Shown: piece by piece, positions 16,063-25,529 of the stretch
How positions within the stretch are numbered: the first letter of the stretch is position 1
How the letters are laid out: the number at the start of each line of letters is the position of its first letter
DNA from: Rhodoferax sp. U11-2br
Lineage (GTDB): Bacteria; Pseudomonadota; Gammaproteobacteria; Burkholderiales; Burkholderiaceae_C
Assembly: GCF_018619435.1 (NCBI RefSeq)
Contig: NZ_JAHFZF010000007.1
Location: 62,001-126,000, forward strand
Direction: 5' to 3'
Length of the DNA: 64,000 nucleotides
Translations under genes and position numbers: made by a program
The notes under the pieces: model-generated
What the model saw: only the letters and a program-made list of their open reading frames with translations
Databases searched by the model: none
Told to the model about the DNA's origin: nothing

Positions 16063-17568
16063 ATGAAACTCTTTCAGGTTCGAGGCGGGGTCAAGCTCAG
16101 CTACCGCAAGGAACTGAGCAGTGAAAACCCGATCGTGCTGATGCCCACCCCCAAACAGGTGTGCATCCCCTTGCAGCAACACGTCGGGTCCCCAGCGGAG
16201 CCCACGGTGCAAGTGGGGCAATGGGTCGGCAAGGGGCAGCTGATTGGCCGCGCCGGGCGCGGCATTTCTGCCAACGTGCACGCCTCGACCTCGGGCAAGG
16301 TGATCGCCGTGGAAGACCGCACGGCGCCGCACCCCTCCGGGTTGACGCAGCTAAGCGTGGTGATCGAGAGCGACGGTGAGGACCGCTGGGCCGAGCTGGC
16401 CCAGCCCATCACGGCCGACTTTCCCCTGCCGGCAACCCCCAAGGAACTCAGTGATCGCGTGGCGGCGGCCGGGATTGTGGGCCTGGGTGGCGCCGCATTT
16501 CCGTCAGCTGTCAAGCTCGACATGCGTTACAAACACAGCATTGACACCCTGGTGATCAACGGCGCGGAGTGTGAGCCCTACATCACCTGCGACGACCGGC
16601 TGATGCGAGAAGCGGCCAATGAGGTTGTGGACGGGGTGCGCATCATGGCCTACGCCCTGGCTGTGGAACAAGTCATCATTGCCATTGAGGGCAACAAGCC
16701 CAAAGCGCTCAAGGCCATGCGCGAGGCCGCCAAGGCCGACAACAGCATCCGCGTGGCAACGGTTCCCACCCGATTTCCAATGGGGTCGGCGCAGCACTTG
16801 TTGCTGGCGGTCACAGGGCGTGAAACCCCGGCCGACAAACGTACCGCCGAGGTCGGTGCGGTGGTTCACAACGTGGCCACGGCGCGGGCGGTCAGTCGCG
16901 CCATCCGGCGTGGTGAGCCATTGATCAGCCGTGTGGTCACGGTCTCCGGACATGGGGTTCGTGAGCCCGCCAATGTGGAGGTGCCGCTGGGGACCTCGGT
17001 GGAAGACCTGCTGAGCTATTGTGGTGGTCTGCGCCCGGTGCCCACCCTGCTGATCGGCGGCGGCCCGATGATGGGCACCCCCTTGCCATCGGTGCACGCG
17101 CCGGTGGTCAAAGGGACCTGCGGTGTGCTGGCGCTGACAGCCGCCGAGATCAACGAAGGGCCAGAATCTCCGTGCATCCGTTGTGGCAAGTGTGTCTCGG
17201 CCTGCCCCGCCGGACTGGTGCCGGTGGAGATGGCACAGCTGATCAAACGGGGCGACTTGCAGGGGGCCAAAGCCATCGGCAGCCAGGATTGCATTGCCTG
17301 TGGGTCGTGTTCGTTCATCTGCCCGTCACACATTCCCCTGGCGCACTACTTCAGCTTTGCCAATGGCAAGTTGAACGCCTTGGACCGTGACGCACGTCGG
17401 CAAGACCGCATCCGTTCACTGGTTCAGGCCCGCAACGAACGCACCGCCCGTGAGGCGGAAGCCAAAAAAGCCGCCGCCGCCGCGCGCAAGGCGGCCAAGG
17501 CCGCTGCCGCAGCGAGCCAGGCCAACGCAGCAGATACACCTGTCAGCCAGCTGGAGGAATCCACATGA
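16063..17568 (+). CDS. rnfC: Rnf complex NADH-oxidising subunit RnfC
   Basis: RnfC oxidises NADH using FMN and passes electrons through 4Fe-4S clusters. The 501-residue protein has the N-terminal biotin-like sandwich region (GRGISANVHASTSGKV), the Rossmann-type NADH/FMN domain (GLGGAAFPSAVKL, NGAECEPYITCDDRLM), a SLBB-type segment, and two cluster motifs CIRCGKCVSACP and CIACGSCSFICP near residues 370-415. The C-terminus is a Lys/Ala-rich tail (AAAARKAAKAAAAASQ), as in several proteobacterial RnfC/RsxC. It overlaps rnfD at ATGA. Confidence 0.95.
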   Translation: MKLFQVRGGVKLSYRKELSSENPIVLMPTPKQVCIPLQQHVGSPAEPTVQVGQWVGKGQLIGRAGRGISANVHASTSGKVIAVEDRTAPHPSGLTQLSVVIESDGEDRWAELAQPITADFPLPATPKELSDRVAAAGIVGLGGAAFPSAVKLDMRYKHSIDTLVINGAECEPYITCDDRLMREAANEVVDGVRIMAYALAVEQVIIAIEGNKPKALKAMREAAKADNSIRVATVPTRFPMGSAQHLLLAVTGRETPADKRTAEVGAVVHNVATARAVSRAIRRGEPLISRVVTVSGHGVREPANVEVPLGTSVEDLLSYCGGLRPVPTLLIGGGPMMGTPLPSVHAPVVKGTCGVLALTAAEINEGPESPCIRCGKCVSACPAGLVPVEMAQLIKRGDLQGAKAIGSQDCIACGSCSFICPSHIPLAHYFSFANGKLNALDRDARRQDRIRSLVQARNERTAREAEAKKAAAAARKAAKAAAAASQANAADTPVSQLEEST

Positions 17569-18653
17569 TCACCATGGCCACACGGGCCGGGCCATTCACC
17601 CACACCGTCAACAGCATCAGCCGCACCATGCTGTGGGTGATGGCGGCACTGCTGCCGGCCACCGCCTACGGTTTGTGGCTGTTTGGCTGGCCTGCCATCT
17701 TTCTGTTTGCCATCACCCTGGCCACGGCCTTGGCGGCAGAGGCGCTGATGTTGAAGCTGCTGGGCCAACCCGTGCAGGCCCGGCTGGCGGACGGCTCGGC
17801 GCTGCTGACCGGTTGGTTGCTGGCCTTGAGCCTGCCACCCTGGACGCCATGGTGGATCGGATTCCTGGGGTCGCTGGTGGCGATTGTGCTGGGCAAACAC
17901 CTGTTTGGCGGTTTGGGCCAAAACATGTTCAACCCCGCGATGGTGGCGCGCATCGTGCTATTGATTTCATTCCCAGTGCAGCTCACGGTGTGGGTGGCAC
18001 CGGCCCCCTTGGGCAGCGCCAACGCCCCCTCCTTCAGCCAGGCCCTGACCTATGTGGCGGGCCACAGCACACTGCCGGAGCACATGAGTGCGGCCACCTC
18101 GCTGGGTGTGCTCAAAACCGAACACTCACGCGGCATCTCCGTGGCCAAAACCACCGAGCAGCTGCCCCCCCCTGAACAGCTGGCCATAGGCCGCGAACCG
18201 GGGTCGATGGGCGAAACCTCGGCCGGCCTGCTGCTGGCTGGCGGGCTGTTGCTGCTGGCCTTGCGCATCATCTCCTGGCACATCCCGGTGGCGATGCTGG
18301 GCACCTTGGCAGCCCTGGCGGCGGTCTTCAATGGGGTGGACCCCAGCCGCTTTGCCTCAATGCCGATCCACCTGCTGTCCGGGGCCACCCTGCTGGGTGC
18401 GTTTTTCATCGCCACCGACTACGTGACCTCGCCGGTATCACGCAGTGGGCAGCTGTTGTTTGGCGCGGGCATTGGTGCCCTGACCTGGGTGATCCGCTCA
18501 CTGGGGGCGTATCCGGAAGGGGTTGCTTTTGCGGTGGTGCTGATGAATGCGATGGTGCCGCTGATTGACCGGGGTTTTCGCCCCCGCGTGTTTGGCCGCA
18601 GTCGGCGTGGCAAGTCGCTGGAAGCCAAGAAACAACCCAAGATCCACATATGA
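17565..18653 (+). CDS. rnfD: Rnf complex flavoprotein membrane subunit RnfD
   Basis: A 362-residue membrane protein with about ten hydrophobic segments. The motif HLLSGATLLGAFF near residues 270-282 contains the SGAT Thr that receives covalent FMN from ApbE. FGGLGQNMFNPAMV and DYVTSPVS are further family blocks. RnfD forms part of the cation-translocating core. It overlaps both rnfC and rnfG by four bases, implying coupled translation. Confidence 0.95.
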   Translation: MITMATRAGPFTHTVNSISRTMLWVMAALLPATAYGLWLFGWPAIFLFAITLATALAAEALMLKLLGQPVQARLADGSALLTGWLLALSLPPWTPWWIGFLGSLVAIVLGKHLFGGLGQNMFNPAMVARIVLLISFPVQLTVWVAPAPLGSANAPSFSQALTYVAGHSTLPEHMSAATSLGVLKTEHSRGISVAKTTEQLPPPEQLAIGREPGSMGETSAGLLLAGGLLLLALRIISWHIPVAMLGTLAALAAVFNGVDPSRFASMPIHLLSGATLLGAFFIATDYVTSPVSRSGQLLFGAGIGALTWVIRSLGAYPEGVAFAVVLMNAMVPLIDRGFRPRVFGRSRRGKSLEAKKQPKIHI

Positions 18654-19321
18654 ACGGCACCGACCACATCACATCGTCGGCTCTCCCGGTCTCTCTGTCC
18701 GAGCGTTTGGGTCGGCTCATGGAACAAGTCGGTGGCAAACATGCCGTGGTTCTGGGCGGCTTTTCGCTGGCCGCCACCTTGTTGCTGACAGTGGCCTACA
18801 GCCTGACCAAGACGCCGATCGAACAAAGTGCGCTGGAAGACTTGCGCCACTCGCTGGAGCAGGTGATTCCGGCCAGCATCCACGACAACAACCCGGCGGG
18901 CGACACCCTGGAGTTGCTGGTGGATGGTGCGCCGGTCCTGGTGTACCGGGCGCGCCAAGCCAAGCAGATCACCGGGGTCGCCTTCGAGACCAGCACCACC
19001 GGGTACAGCGGCGACATCCGGCTGCTGCTGGGCATTGACAAAAACGGCAAGCTGCTGGGTGTGCGGGTGCTGCACCACACAGAAACGCCCGGTCTGGGTG
19101 ACAAGATTGAAGTGAGCCGCACCGACTGGATCACCCGTTTCACCGGAAAGTCTTTGGTCGACCCGCCCGAAGAGAAATGGGCCGTGAAAAAAGACGGCGG
19201 CCCGTTTGACCAGTTTGCCGGGGCCACCATCACCCCACGCGCGGTGGTCAAGGGCGTGCGCGACGGGCTGCGGCTGTTTGCTGCCCACCGTTACGAGTTG
19301 CTTCAGGAGGCCCAACCATGA
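18650..19321 (+). CDS. rnfG: Rnf complex periplasmic flavoprotein subunit RnfG
   Basis: A 223-residue protein with one N-terminal membrane anchor (VVLGGFSLAATLLLTVAY, residues about 26-45) and a periplasmic FMN-binding domain. FDQFAGATITPRAVV near residue 190 carries the Thr for covalent FMN, and HHTETPGLGDKIE is the other conserved block. ApbE encoded upstream should flavinylate it. The arrangement rnfD-rnfG-rnfE with ATGA overlaps is standard. Confidence 0.95.
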   Translation: MNGTDHITSSALPVSLSERLGRLMEQVGGKHAVVLGGFSLAATLLLTVAYSLTKTPIEQSALEDLRHSLEQVIPASIHDNNPAGDTLELLVDGAPVLVYRARQAKQITGVAFETSTTGYSGDIRLLLGIDKNGKLLGVRVLHHTETPGLGDKIEVSRTDWITRFTGKSLVDPPEEKWAVKKDGGPFDQFAGATITPRAVVKGVRDGLRLFAAHRYELLQEAQP

Positions 19322-20007
19322 GTCAAGTTCGTGACATCCTCGTCGATGGCGTGTGGCGCAACAATGTGGTGTTCAGCCAGATGTTGTCGCTGTGTCCCAC
19401 ACTGGCCGTGACCTCGGCCGCCACCCAGGGGCTGGGCATGGGGGTGGCCACCATGGCGGTGCTGATTGCCTCCAACGCGCTGGTGGCTCTGTTACGCGGC
19501 CTCATCACTGAAGAGGTGCGTATCCCCGCCTTTGTGCTGATCATCGCCACCCTGGTGACGATTGTGGACCTGGCCATGAACGCCTGGTTGCACGAGTTGC
19601 ACAAGGTGCTGGGCTTGTTCATTCCGCTGATTGTGGTGAACTGCCTGATCCTCGGGCGGGCCGAATCTTTTGCCTGCAAAAACAGCGTGGCTTTGTCGGC
19701 GTTGGACGGGCTGGCGATGGGCGCGGGTTTCACGCTGGCGCTGACGCTGATGGGCGCCCTGCGTGAGATCGGTGGCAGTGGCACGGTGTTCTCCGGTGCG
19801 GCCAACTTGCTCGGCCCCGCCCTGGGTGTGCTGGAGACGCGCCTGTACCCGGGCGACGGGGCGCTGGTGATGATCCTGCCCGCGGGCGGCTTCATTGTGC
19901 TGGGGTTGATGATTGCCGCCAAACGCACACTGGACGCACGCCAAAAGGCACCACAGCCAAAAACCGCGCCAGCAGAAACACCACCCAGCCTGGCCGCCGC
20001 ATCATGA
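19318..20007 (+). CDS. rnfE: Rnf complex membrane subunit RnfE
   Basis: A 229-residue membrane protein homologous to RnfA in inverted topology, with WRNNVVFSQMLSLCPTLAVTS (Cys-containing first helix) and LIVVNCLILGRAESFACKN. Together with RnfA it forms the intramembrane Fe-S site. The C-terminal extension after residue 200 is rich in Pro, Ala and Lys. It overlaps rnfG and rnfH at ATGA. Confidence 0.95.
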   Translation: MSQVRDILVDGVWRNNVVFSQMLSLCPTLAVTSAATQGLGMGVATMAVLIASNALVALLRGLITEEVRIPAFVLIIATLVTIVDLAMNAWLHELHKVLGLFIPLIVVNCLILGRAESFACKNSVALSALDGLAMGAGFTLALTLMGALREIGGSGTVFSGAANLLGPALGVLETRLYPGDGALVMILPAGGFIVLGLMIAAKRTLDARQKAPQPKTAPAETPPSLAAAS

Positions 20008-20273
20008 AGGTCAGTGTCGCCTACGCCTTGCCGGATCGGCAAACCTGGCTGGAGATCGAGGTGCCCGAACACGCCACCGTGCGCGAGGCCATTGAGCTCA
20101 GCGGCATCACCCGCAGCTTTCCATCGCTGGACCTCAGCACCCAGAAAGTGGGCATCTTCAGCAAAACCGTGTCGCTCGAGGCGCGGCTGGAGCCCGGCCA
20201 GCGCGTGGAAATCTACCGCCCGATCACCGCCGACCCGGCGGCGCTGCGTGGCAACGCAGACGACGACGAGTAA
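20004..20273 (+). CDS. rnfH: RnfH-family protein
   Basis: An 89-residue protein with a ubiquitin-like beta-grasp pattern: KVSVAYALPDRQTWLEIEV, VREAIELSGITRSFPSLDL, and the conserved VGIFSKTVSLEARLEPGQRV with EIYRPITADP. It is the last gene of the rnf series and overlaps rnfE. Its exact role is not established; in diazotrophs with two Rnf systems it accompanies the nif-linked one. An acidic tail (DDDE) ends the protein. No clear hairpin terminator follows, only a dispersed repeat at 20311. Confidence 0.93.
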   Translation: MKVSVAYALPDRQTWLEIEVPEHATVREAIELSGITRSFPSLDLSTQKVGIFSKTVSLEARLEPGQRVEIYRPITADPAALRGNADDDE

Positions 20274-20310
20274 GCCCCTGTTGGCAGAACAACCGCTGCC
20301 GCAGTGTTTA

Positions 20311-20363
20311 AGCCAAATTGGCCTCTAGCCCTTATACAAAAAAAGGGCTCACAGCTATTCATT
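20311..20363. repeat. Dispersed repeat copy after rnfH
   Basis: AAATTGGCCTCTAGCCCTTAT, an A-rich loop, AAGGGCT and CACAGCTATTCA make one of the fullest copies in the window. It can fold as a hairpin (AGCCCTT/AAGGGCT) and sits where the nif-rnf transcript would end. Confidence 0.7.
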
Positions 20364-20554
20364 TCAAAGCGATCCGGCCAAATCCAATGGCACCTGGCCC
20401 GCGCCTGTTCACCAGGGCAGCAGGACACGTGACGGCGTCGAGCGCAACCCGCACCCCGGTCAGCGCTAACATACAAGCCCGCTGTCCCAGCCCTCCCGCC
20501 AGCTGACAGCCACGGGGTGGCGGCCATTTTCTAGACCATTCAAAGAGAGTTTGT

Positions 20555-21538
20555 ATGCAATACCGTCCCCTTGGCCGCACCGGCTGGAACATCTCGACTG
20601 TGAGCTTCGGCGCCTGGGCCATTGGTGGCACCTGGGGTGATGTGGATGACGACGAGTCCATGGATGCGCTGCACTCTGCGCTGGACCTGGGGGTGAACTT
20701 TTTTGACAGTGCCGACGTGTACGGTGATGGCCGCAGCGAGCGCCTGCTGGCGCAATTACGACGCGAACGCAGCGAGCCCTTTTATGTGGCGACCAAAGCC
20801 GGGCGACGCCTGGACCCGCATGTGGCCTCCGGCTACAACCGGGCCAATCTGACCGCGTTTGTCGAGCGCAGCCTGGTCAACCTCAACACCGAAGCGATTG
20901 ACCTGCTGCAACTGCACTGCCCGCCCACCGAGGTGTTTTACATGCCCGAGGTCTTCGGCGTGCTGGATGACCTGGTCAAGGCGGGCAAACTGCGCCACTA
21001 CGGCGTGAGTGTCGAGAAGGTGGAAGAAGCGCTCAAAGCCATCGAGTTCCCTGGCGTGCAAAGTGTGCAGATCATCTACAACCTGTTTCGCCAGCGCCCA
21101 GCCGAACTGCTGTTTGAACAGACGCAGAAACGCGGCGTGGGCATCCTGGCGCGCCTGCCCCTGTCGTCGGGCCTGCTCAGCGGCAAGATGAGTGCACAAA
21201 CCAGCTTTGCGTCCGATGACCACCGCCTGTTCAACCGCGAAGGTGCCGCGTTTGACCGAGGTGAGACCTTTTCCGGGCTGGATTTCAACGTGGGCCTGCA
21301 GGCGGTCGAGGCGATGCGGCCCCTGGTGCCCGAGGGTTGGAGCATGGCCCAGATGGCTTTGCGCTGGATCCAGATGACCCCGGCAGTGACCTGCTCGATT
21401 CCCGGTGGCAAACGCGCCAGCCAGGTGGCGGACAACATGGCAGCGGCCGACCTGCCGCCCTTGACGGAGGCCACCATGCAGGCTCTGGCCGACATCTACA
21501 GCCGCTATGCCAAGGCGCTCGTGCACCAACGCTGGTAG
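20555..21538 (+). CDS. Aldo/keto reductase
   Basis: A 327-residue TIM-barrel oxidoreductase using NAD(P)H. It has the N-terminal RPLGRTGWNISTVSFGAWA block, the catalytic Asp/Tyr motif NFFDSADVYGDGRSE near residue 50, the Lys in YVATKAGRR, HYGVSVEKVEE, and the cofactor-phosphate region SIPGGKRASQVADNM near 275. Position before a galactofuranose/sugar importer suggests action on a sugar or sugar acid, but the substrate is not evident. Its start follows GAGAG. Confidence 0.9.
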   Translation: MQYRPLGRTGWNISTVSFGAWAIGGTWGDVDDDESMDALHSALDLGVNFFDSADVYGDGRSERLLAQLRRERSEPFYVATKAGRRLDPHVASGYNRANLTAFVERSLVNLNTEAIDLLQLHCPPTEVFYMPEVFGVLDDLVKAGKLRHYGVSVEKVEEALKAIEFPGVQSVQIIYNLFRQRPAELLFEQTQKRGVGILARLPLSSGLLSGKMSAQTSFASDDHRLFNREGAAFDRGETFSGLDFNVGLQAVEAMRPLVPEGWSMAQMALRWIQMTPAVTCSIPGGKRASQVADNMAAADLPPLTEATMQALADIYSRYAKALVHQRW

Positions 21539-21848
21539 ACCTTATGGCGCCCGCTGCGGGGGCCTGAGTCGGGCACACCCCTGGGCGAGGGGGTGATCTG
21601 CCGCTGCACGCTGTTCACACCAACACGGGTCAAAAATCGTCCATCTGCACGCTTCAGCCGCTAGCGGGTTTACCCCAATGCGAATTTACATATTGATATT
21701 GGCCAAATCTCTATCACTTGATATCCCCCCCAGACAGGCTGCGCGGACGTACCATGAGAACCCCAAAATGAGGGACAGCATGGGTCACCGAGTACGGGCG
21801 GTGCCTCAAGTTCTATTTCCCGTTCAATCCAATTGTTATGGAGAAACC
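21539..21848 (+). promoter_or_regulatory. Upstream control region of the ytfQRT-yjfF importer
   Basis: About 310 bases with no gene. TATTGATATTGG at 21691-21702 and CTATCACTTGATAT at 21711-21724 resemble the AT-rich sites before araB and between gbpR and chvE (reverse form CCAATATCAATA). They are candidate operators of a LysR-type sugar regulator. The ribosome site GGAGAAA precedes ATG 21849. Confidence 0.4.
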
Positions 21849-22814
21849 ATGAAAAATAATCGGCGTTCCCTGCTTGCCACCCTGGTAGCAGCCAGCTTTG
21901 TGGTGATGGCCCCCATGAGCGCATTTGCTGAAAAGAAGATTGTGCTGGGCTTCAGCCAGATTGGTGCAGAAAGTGAATGGCGTACCGCCAACACCAACTC
22001 CATCAAGGAAACAGCGGCCAAAGAGGGCATTGACCTTAAATTCTCTGACGCCCAGCAAAAGCAGGAAAACCAGATCAAGGCCCTGCGCTCCTTCATCGCC
22101 CAGAAAGTGGATGTGATCGCCTTTGCGCCCGTGGTTGAATCGGGCTGGGACACGGTGCTCAAAGAAATCAAGGCAGCCAAGATTCCCGTCATCTTGACCG
22201 ACCGCTCGGTCGACTCCAAAGACACCTCCCTGTATGTGACCTTCATGGGCTCGGACTTCACCGAAGAAGGTCGCAAAGCTGGCCGCTGGCTGGTGGAAAA
22301 AGCCAAAACCATGAAGGGGGACATCAACGTGGTTGAACTCCAGGGCACCGTGGGTTCGGGCCCTGCCATCGACCGCAAGAAAGGTTTTGAAGAAATCATC
22401 AAGGCCGAACCTCGCATCAAGATCATCCGCTCACAAACCGGTGACTTCACCCGCGCCAAGGGCAAGGAAGTCATGGAAGCTTTCCTGAAAGCCGAAGGCA
22501 AGAAGATCAATGTGCTCTACGCACACAACGATGACATGGCCATTGGCGCCATCCAGGCGATTGAAGAAGCCGGTCTGAAACCGTCCAAAGACATCACCAT
22601 CATCTCGGTGGATGCGGTCAAGGGCGCTTTTGAGGCCATGATGGCTGGCAAACTCGACGTGACGGTGGAATGCAGCCCCTTGCTCGGGCCACAGCTGATG
22701 TCGGCGGTCAAGGACCTGATGGCTGGCAAGACCCTGCCACGTCGCATCGTGACGGTGGAAGGCATCTTCCCGATGGAAGTGGCGGCCAAAGAGTTCCCGA
22801 ATCGGAAATACTGA
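21849..22814 (+). CDS. ytfQ: Periplasmic sugar-binding protein (YtfQ-like)
   Basis: A 321-residue substrate-binding protein of ABC importers, with a cleavable signal peptide (LATLVAASFVVMAPMSAFA, cut near residue 27). It closely resembles Escherichia coli YtfQ, which binds galactofuranose: VLGFSQIGAESEWRTAN, QQKQENQIKALRSFIAQ, NVVELQGTVGSGPAIDRKKG, RSQTGDFTRAKGKEVME and AHNDDMAIGAIQAIEEAG. The next three genes encode the matching ATPase and permeases. The ligand may be galactofuranose or another hexose or pentose. Confidence 0.92.
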   Translation: MKNNRRSLLATLVAASFVVMAPMSAFAEKKIVLGFSQIGAESEWRTANTNSIKETAAKEGIDLKFSDAQQKQENQIKALRSFIAQKVDVIAFAPVVESGWDTVLKEIKAAKIPVILTDRSVDSKDTSLYVTFMGSDFTEEGRKAGRWLVEKAKTMKGDINVVELQGTVGSGPAIDRKKGFEEIIKAEPRIKIIRSQTGDFTRAKGKEVMEAFLKAEGKKINVLYAHNDDMAIGAIQAIEEAGLKPSKDITIISVDAVKGAFEAMMAGKLDVTVECSPLLGPQLMSAVKDLMAGKTLPRRIVTVEGIFPMEVAAKEFPNRKY

Positions 22815-22908
22815 CCGGTCGTTGTGATTACAGCGGTGCGCGGCAGGTGCTGCGCATCCGTTTGTAGACAAAGCCGCCCTGGCGGCTTGTCTGGCATGAG
22901 GGAACGGG

Positions 22909-24462
22909 ATGAGCAAAACAGACATCACAAAGCCAGCATCGGGTCGGGACCAAAACACCCCGGTGCTGGAACTCAGTGGCATCAACAAACAGTTTGGCGC
23001 GGTTCAGGCATTACAGAATGTCAAACTGAGACTTTTTGCGGGTGAGATCCATGCGCTGATGGGGCAAAACGGCGCTGGCAAATCCACCCTGATCAAGGTG
23101 CTGACCGGGGTTTACCCGGCAGACAGCGGTGAGATCCGTTTACGCGGCCAGCCCATTCGCCCCACGTCCACGCTGCACGCGCAGCACTTGGGCATCAGCA
23201 CGGTTTACCAGGAAGTCAACCTCTGCACCAACCTGTCGGTGGCAGAAAACATTTTTGCCGGACGTTACCCGCGTCGCGGCGCGTTAGGGGGTTGGTCCAT
23301 CGACTGGGCACGTATGCAGCAAGAAGCCACAGCGCTGCTGCAGCGGCTCAATCTGGACATTGACGTAACTCAGCCGCTGTCGAGTTTTTCGGTGGCGGTG
23401 CAGCAGATGGTGGCGATTGCCCGGGGCCTGAGCATTTCGGCCCAGGTGCTGGTCCTCGATGAGCCCACCTCCAGCCTGGACGACGACGAGGTGGAACGCC
23501 TGTTTGTGGTGCTGCGCCAGCTGCGTGACCAGGGCATGGCGATTGTGTTCGTCACCCATTTTCTGGGCCAGATGTACGCACTGTGTGACCACATCACGGT
23601 GTTGCGCAACGGTGAACTGGTGGGGGAATACGCTGCCGAAGAACTGGGACAGGGCGCGCTGATTGCCGCCATGATCGGGCACGAGCTGGACGCCAGTCTG
23701 GGCGCCACACCGGCAGACCAAGCGGGCACAGCGCCTGCGGCTGACTGGCTCAGCACACGGGGTCTGGCCCGCGCTGGCAGTGTCAAGCCCATGGATTTGA
23801 GTGTGCGCCCGGGAGAGGTGGTGGGCATCGGCGGCTTGCTGGGCTCCGGCCGTACCGAGCTGGCGCGCCTGCTGTTCGGACTGGATCGCAGCGATGCCGG
23901 AGAGATCACGCTCAGCGGTCAGACGGTGCACATGGACTCCCCGTCCACCGCCATCAAGCTCGGTTTGGGCTTGTGCCCGGAAGACCGCAAGGCCGAGGGC
24001 ATCATCGCCGAACTCTCGGTGCGTGAAAACATTGCGCTGGCGCTGCAGGCACGCCAAGGTTTGTGGCCGTTCATCAGCCGCGCCCGCCAGACCGAGATGG
24101 CGCAGCACTATGTCAAAGCGCTGGGCATCAAGACCTCGGACGTTGACACCCCGATTGGCCAGCTCTCTGGCGGCAACCAGCAAAAAGCGGTGTTGGCGCG
24201 CTGGCTGGCCACGCAGCCCAAGCTGCTGATTCTGGACGAACCCACACGCGGCATTGACATTGCCGCCAAACAAGAAATCATGAACGAGATATTGACCTTG
24301 GCCAAACAGGGTATGGCGGTGTTGTTTATTTCCTCGGAGATGTCCGAGGTGGTGCGGGTGGCAGACCGTATTGTGGTCATGCGTGACCACGCCAAGGTCG
24401 GAGAGTTGCCTGCTGGCAGCAGCGACCATGCGGTCTACGCACTGATTGCGGAGCACGCATGA
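22909..24462 (+). CDS. ytfR: Sugar ABC transporter ATP-binding protein (YtfR-like)
   Basis: A 517-residue double ATPase. The first domain has Walker A GQNGAGKST near residue 50, VYQEVNLCTNLSVAENIF and Walker B VLVLDEPTSSLD; the second has a degenerate P-loop GLLGSGRTELARLLFG near 305, [16 protein letters not shown] and [16 protein letters not shown]. This is the layout of RbsA/MglA/YtfR carbohydrate importers. It lies 94 bases after ytfQ and overlaps the permease gene at ATGA. Confidence 0.95.
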   Translation: MSKTDITKPASGRDQNTPVLELSGINKQFGAVQALQNVKLRLFAGEIHALMGQNGAGKSTLIKVLTGVYPADSGEIRLRGQPIRPTSTLHAQHLGISTVYQEVNLCTNLSVAENIFAGRYPRRGALGGWSIDWARMQQEATALLQRLNLDIDVTQPLSSFSVAVQQMVAIARGLSISAQVLVLDEPTSSLDDDEVERLFVVLRQLRDQGMAIVFVTHFLGQMYALCDHITVLRNGELVGEYAAEELGQGALIAAMIGHELDASLGATPADQAGTAPAADWLSTRGLARAGSVKPMDLSVRPGEVVGIGGLLGSGRTELARLLFGLDRSDAGEITLSGQTVHMDSPSTAIKLGLGLCPEDRKAEGIIAELSVRENIALALQARQGLWPFISRARQTEMAQHYVKALGIKTSDVDTPIGQLSGGNQQKAVLARWLATQPKLLILDEPTRGIDIAAKQEIMNEILTLAKQGMAVLFISSEMSEVVRVADRIVVMRDHAKVGELPAGSSDHAVYALIAEHA

Positions 24463-25529
24463 GCACCTCTTCTTCTGAACCCCTCTTCAAGCGCCTGCTG
24501 TCGCATTCCCTGTTCTGGCCGCTGGTCACGCTGGCCCTGATTCTGGTGGTCAACGCCAGTCTGAACCAGGGTTTTTGGGTGCTGCAATGGCGTGACGGCC
24601 ACCTCTACGGCAGTTTGATCGACATCCTGAACCGCTCTGCCCCGCTGATGCTGGTGGCGCTGGGCATGACCCTGGTGATTGCCACGCGTGGCATCGACAT
24701 CTCGGTCGGCGCGGTGGTGGCCATCAGTGCCTCGGTCGCCGCCCTGATGATTGGCGGCACCCTGGTCATCAACAACGGCGTGCCCACCCATGTCAGCCGT
24801 TTCCCGATGCCGCTGGCCATTGTGTGCGCCTTGCTGGTGGCGCTGTTTTGTGGACTGTGGAACGGTGTGCTGGTAGCCAAGATTGGCCTGCAACCGATCA
24901 TTGCCACACTGATCCTGATGGTGGCCGGGCGCGGCATTGCACAGCTGGCCACTGGCGGGCAGATCGTCACCGTGTATTACGCGCCTTATTTCTACATTGG
25001 CAACGGTTTCCTGTGGGGGCTGCCTTTTGCCTTGTTCATTGCCGGGGGCACCTTTCTGGCAGTGCATCTGCTGATGACCCGCACCGCCCTGGGGCTGTTC
25101 ATCCAGGCCATTGGCATCAACCCGGCTGCAGCGCGGCTGGCGGGGGTGCGTGAGCGGCTGATCACCGTGTGTGTTTACGCCTTCTGCGGGCTGACCGCCG
25201 GCATTGCCGGGCTGATCATCAGCTCCAACGTCAAGAGTGCCGACGGCAACAACGCGGGCAACCTGATGGAGCTCGACGCCATTCTGGCGGTGACGCTGGG
25301 CGGCACCCTGCTCAGCGGCGGCCGCTTCAACCTGGCGGGCACCATGGTTGGTGCGCTCATCATCCAGACGCTGACCTCGACCATTTATTCGATTGGTGTG
25401 CCACCCGAGATCAATCTGGTGGTCAAAGCGGTGGTGGTGTTTGTGGTGATGCTGTTGCAGTCGGCAGATTTCCGGCGGACGGTGCATGGCTGGGTGGTGC
25501 GACCCGCAGCGACTGGGGGTGCCGTATGA
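24459..25529 (+). CDS. ytfT: Sugar ABC transporter permease (YtfT-like)
   Basis: A 356-residue inner-membrane permease with eight or more hydrophobic segments and the carbohydrate-permease signature VALGMTLVIATRGIDISVGA near residue 65, plus LDAILAVTLGGTLLSGGRF near 270. It overlaps ytfR and yjfF by ATGA, so the three membrane components are likely made together. The pair of different permeases is typical of the YtfT/YjfF galactofuranose system, while RbsC- or XylH-type systems use one. Confidence 0.94.
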   Translation: MSTSSSEPLFKRLLSHSLFWPLVTLALILVVNASLNQGFWVLQWRDGHLYGSLIDILNRSAPLMLVALGMTLVIATRGIDISVGAVVAISASVAALMIGGTLVINNGVPTHVSRFPMPLAIVCALLVALFCGLWNGVLVAKIGLQPIIATLILMVAGRGIAQLATGGQIVTVYYAPYFYIGNGFLWGLPFALFIAGGTFLAVHLLMTRTALGLFIQAIGINPAAARLAGVRERLITVCVYAFCGLTAGIAGLIISSNVKSADGNNAGNLMELDAILAVTLGGTLLSGGRFNLAGTMVGALIIQTLTSTIYSIGVPPEINLVVKAVVVFVVMLLQSADFRRTVHGWVVRPAATGGAV

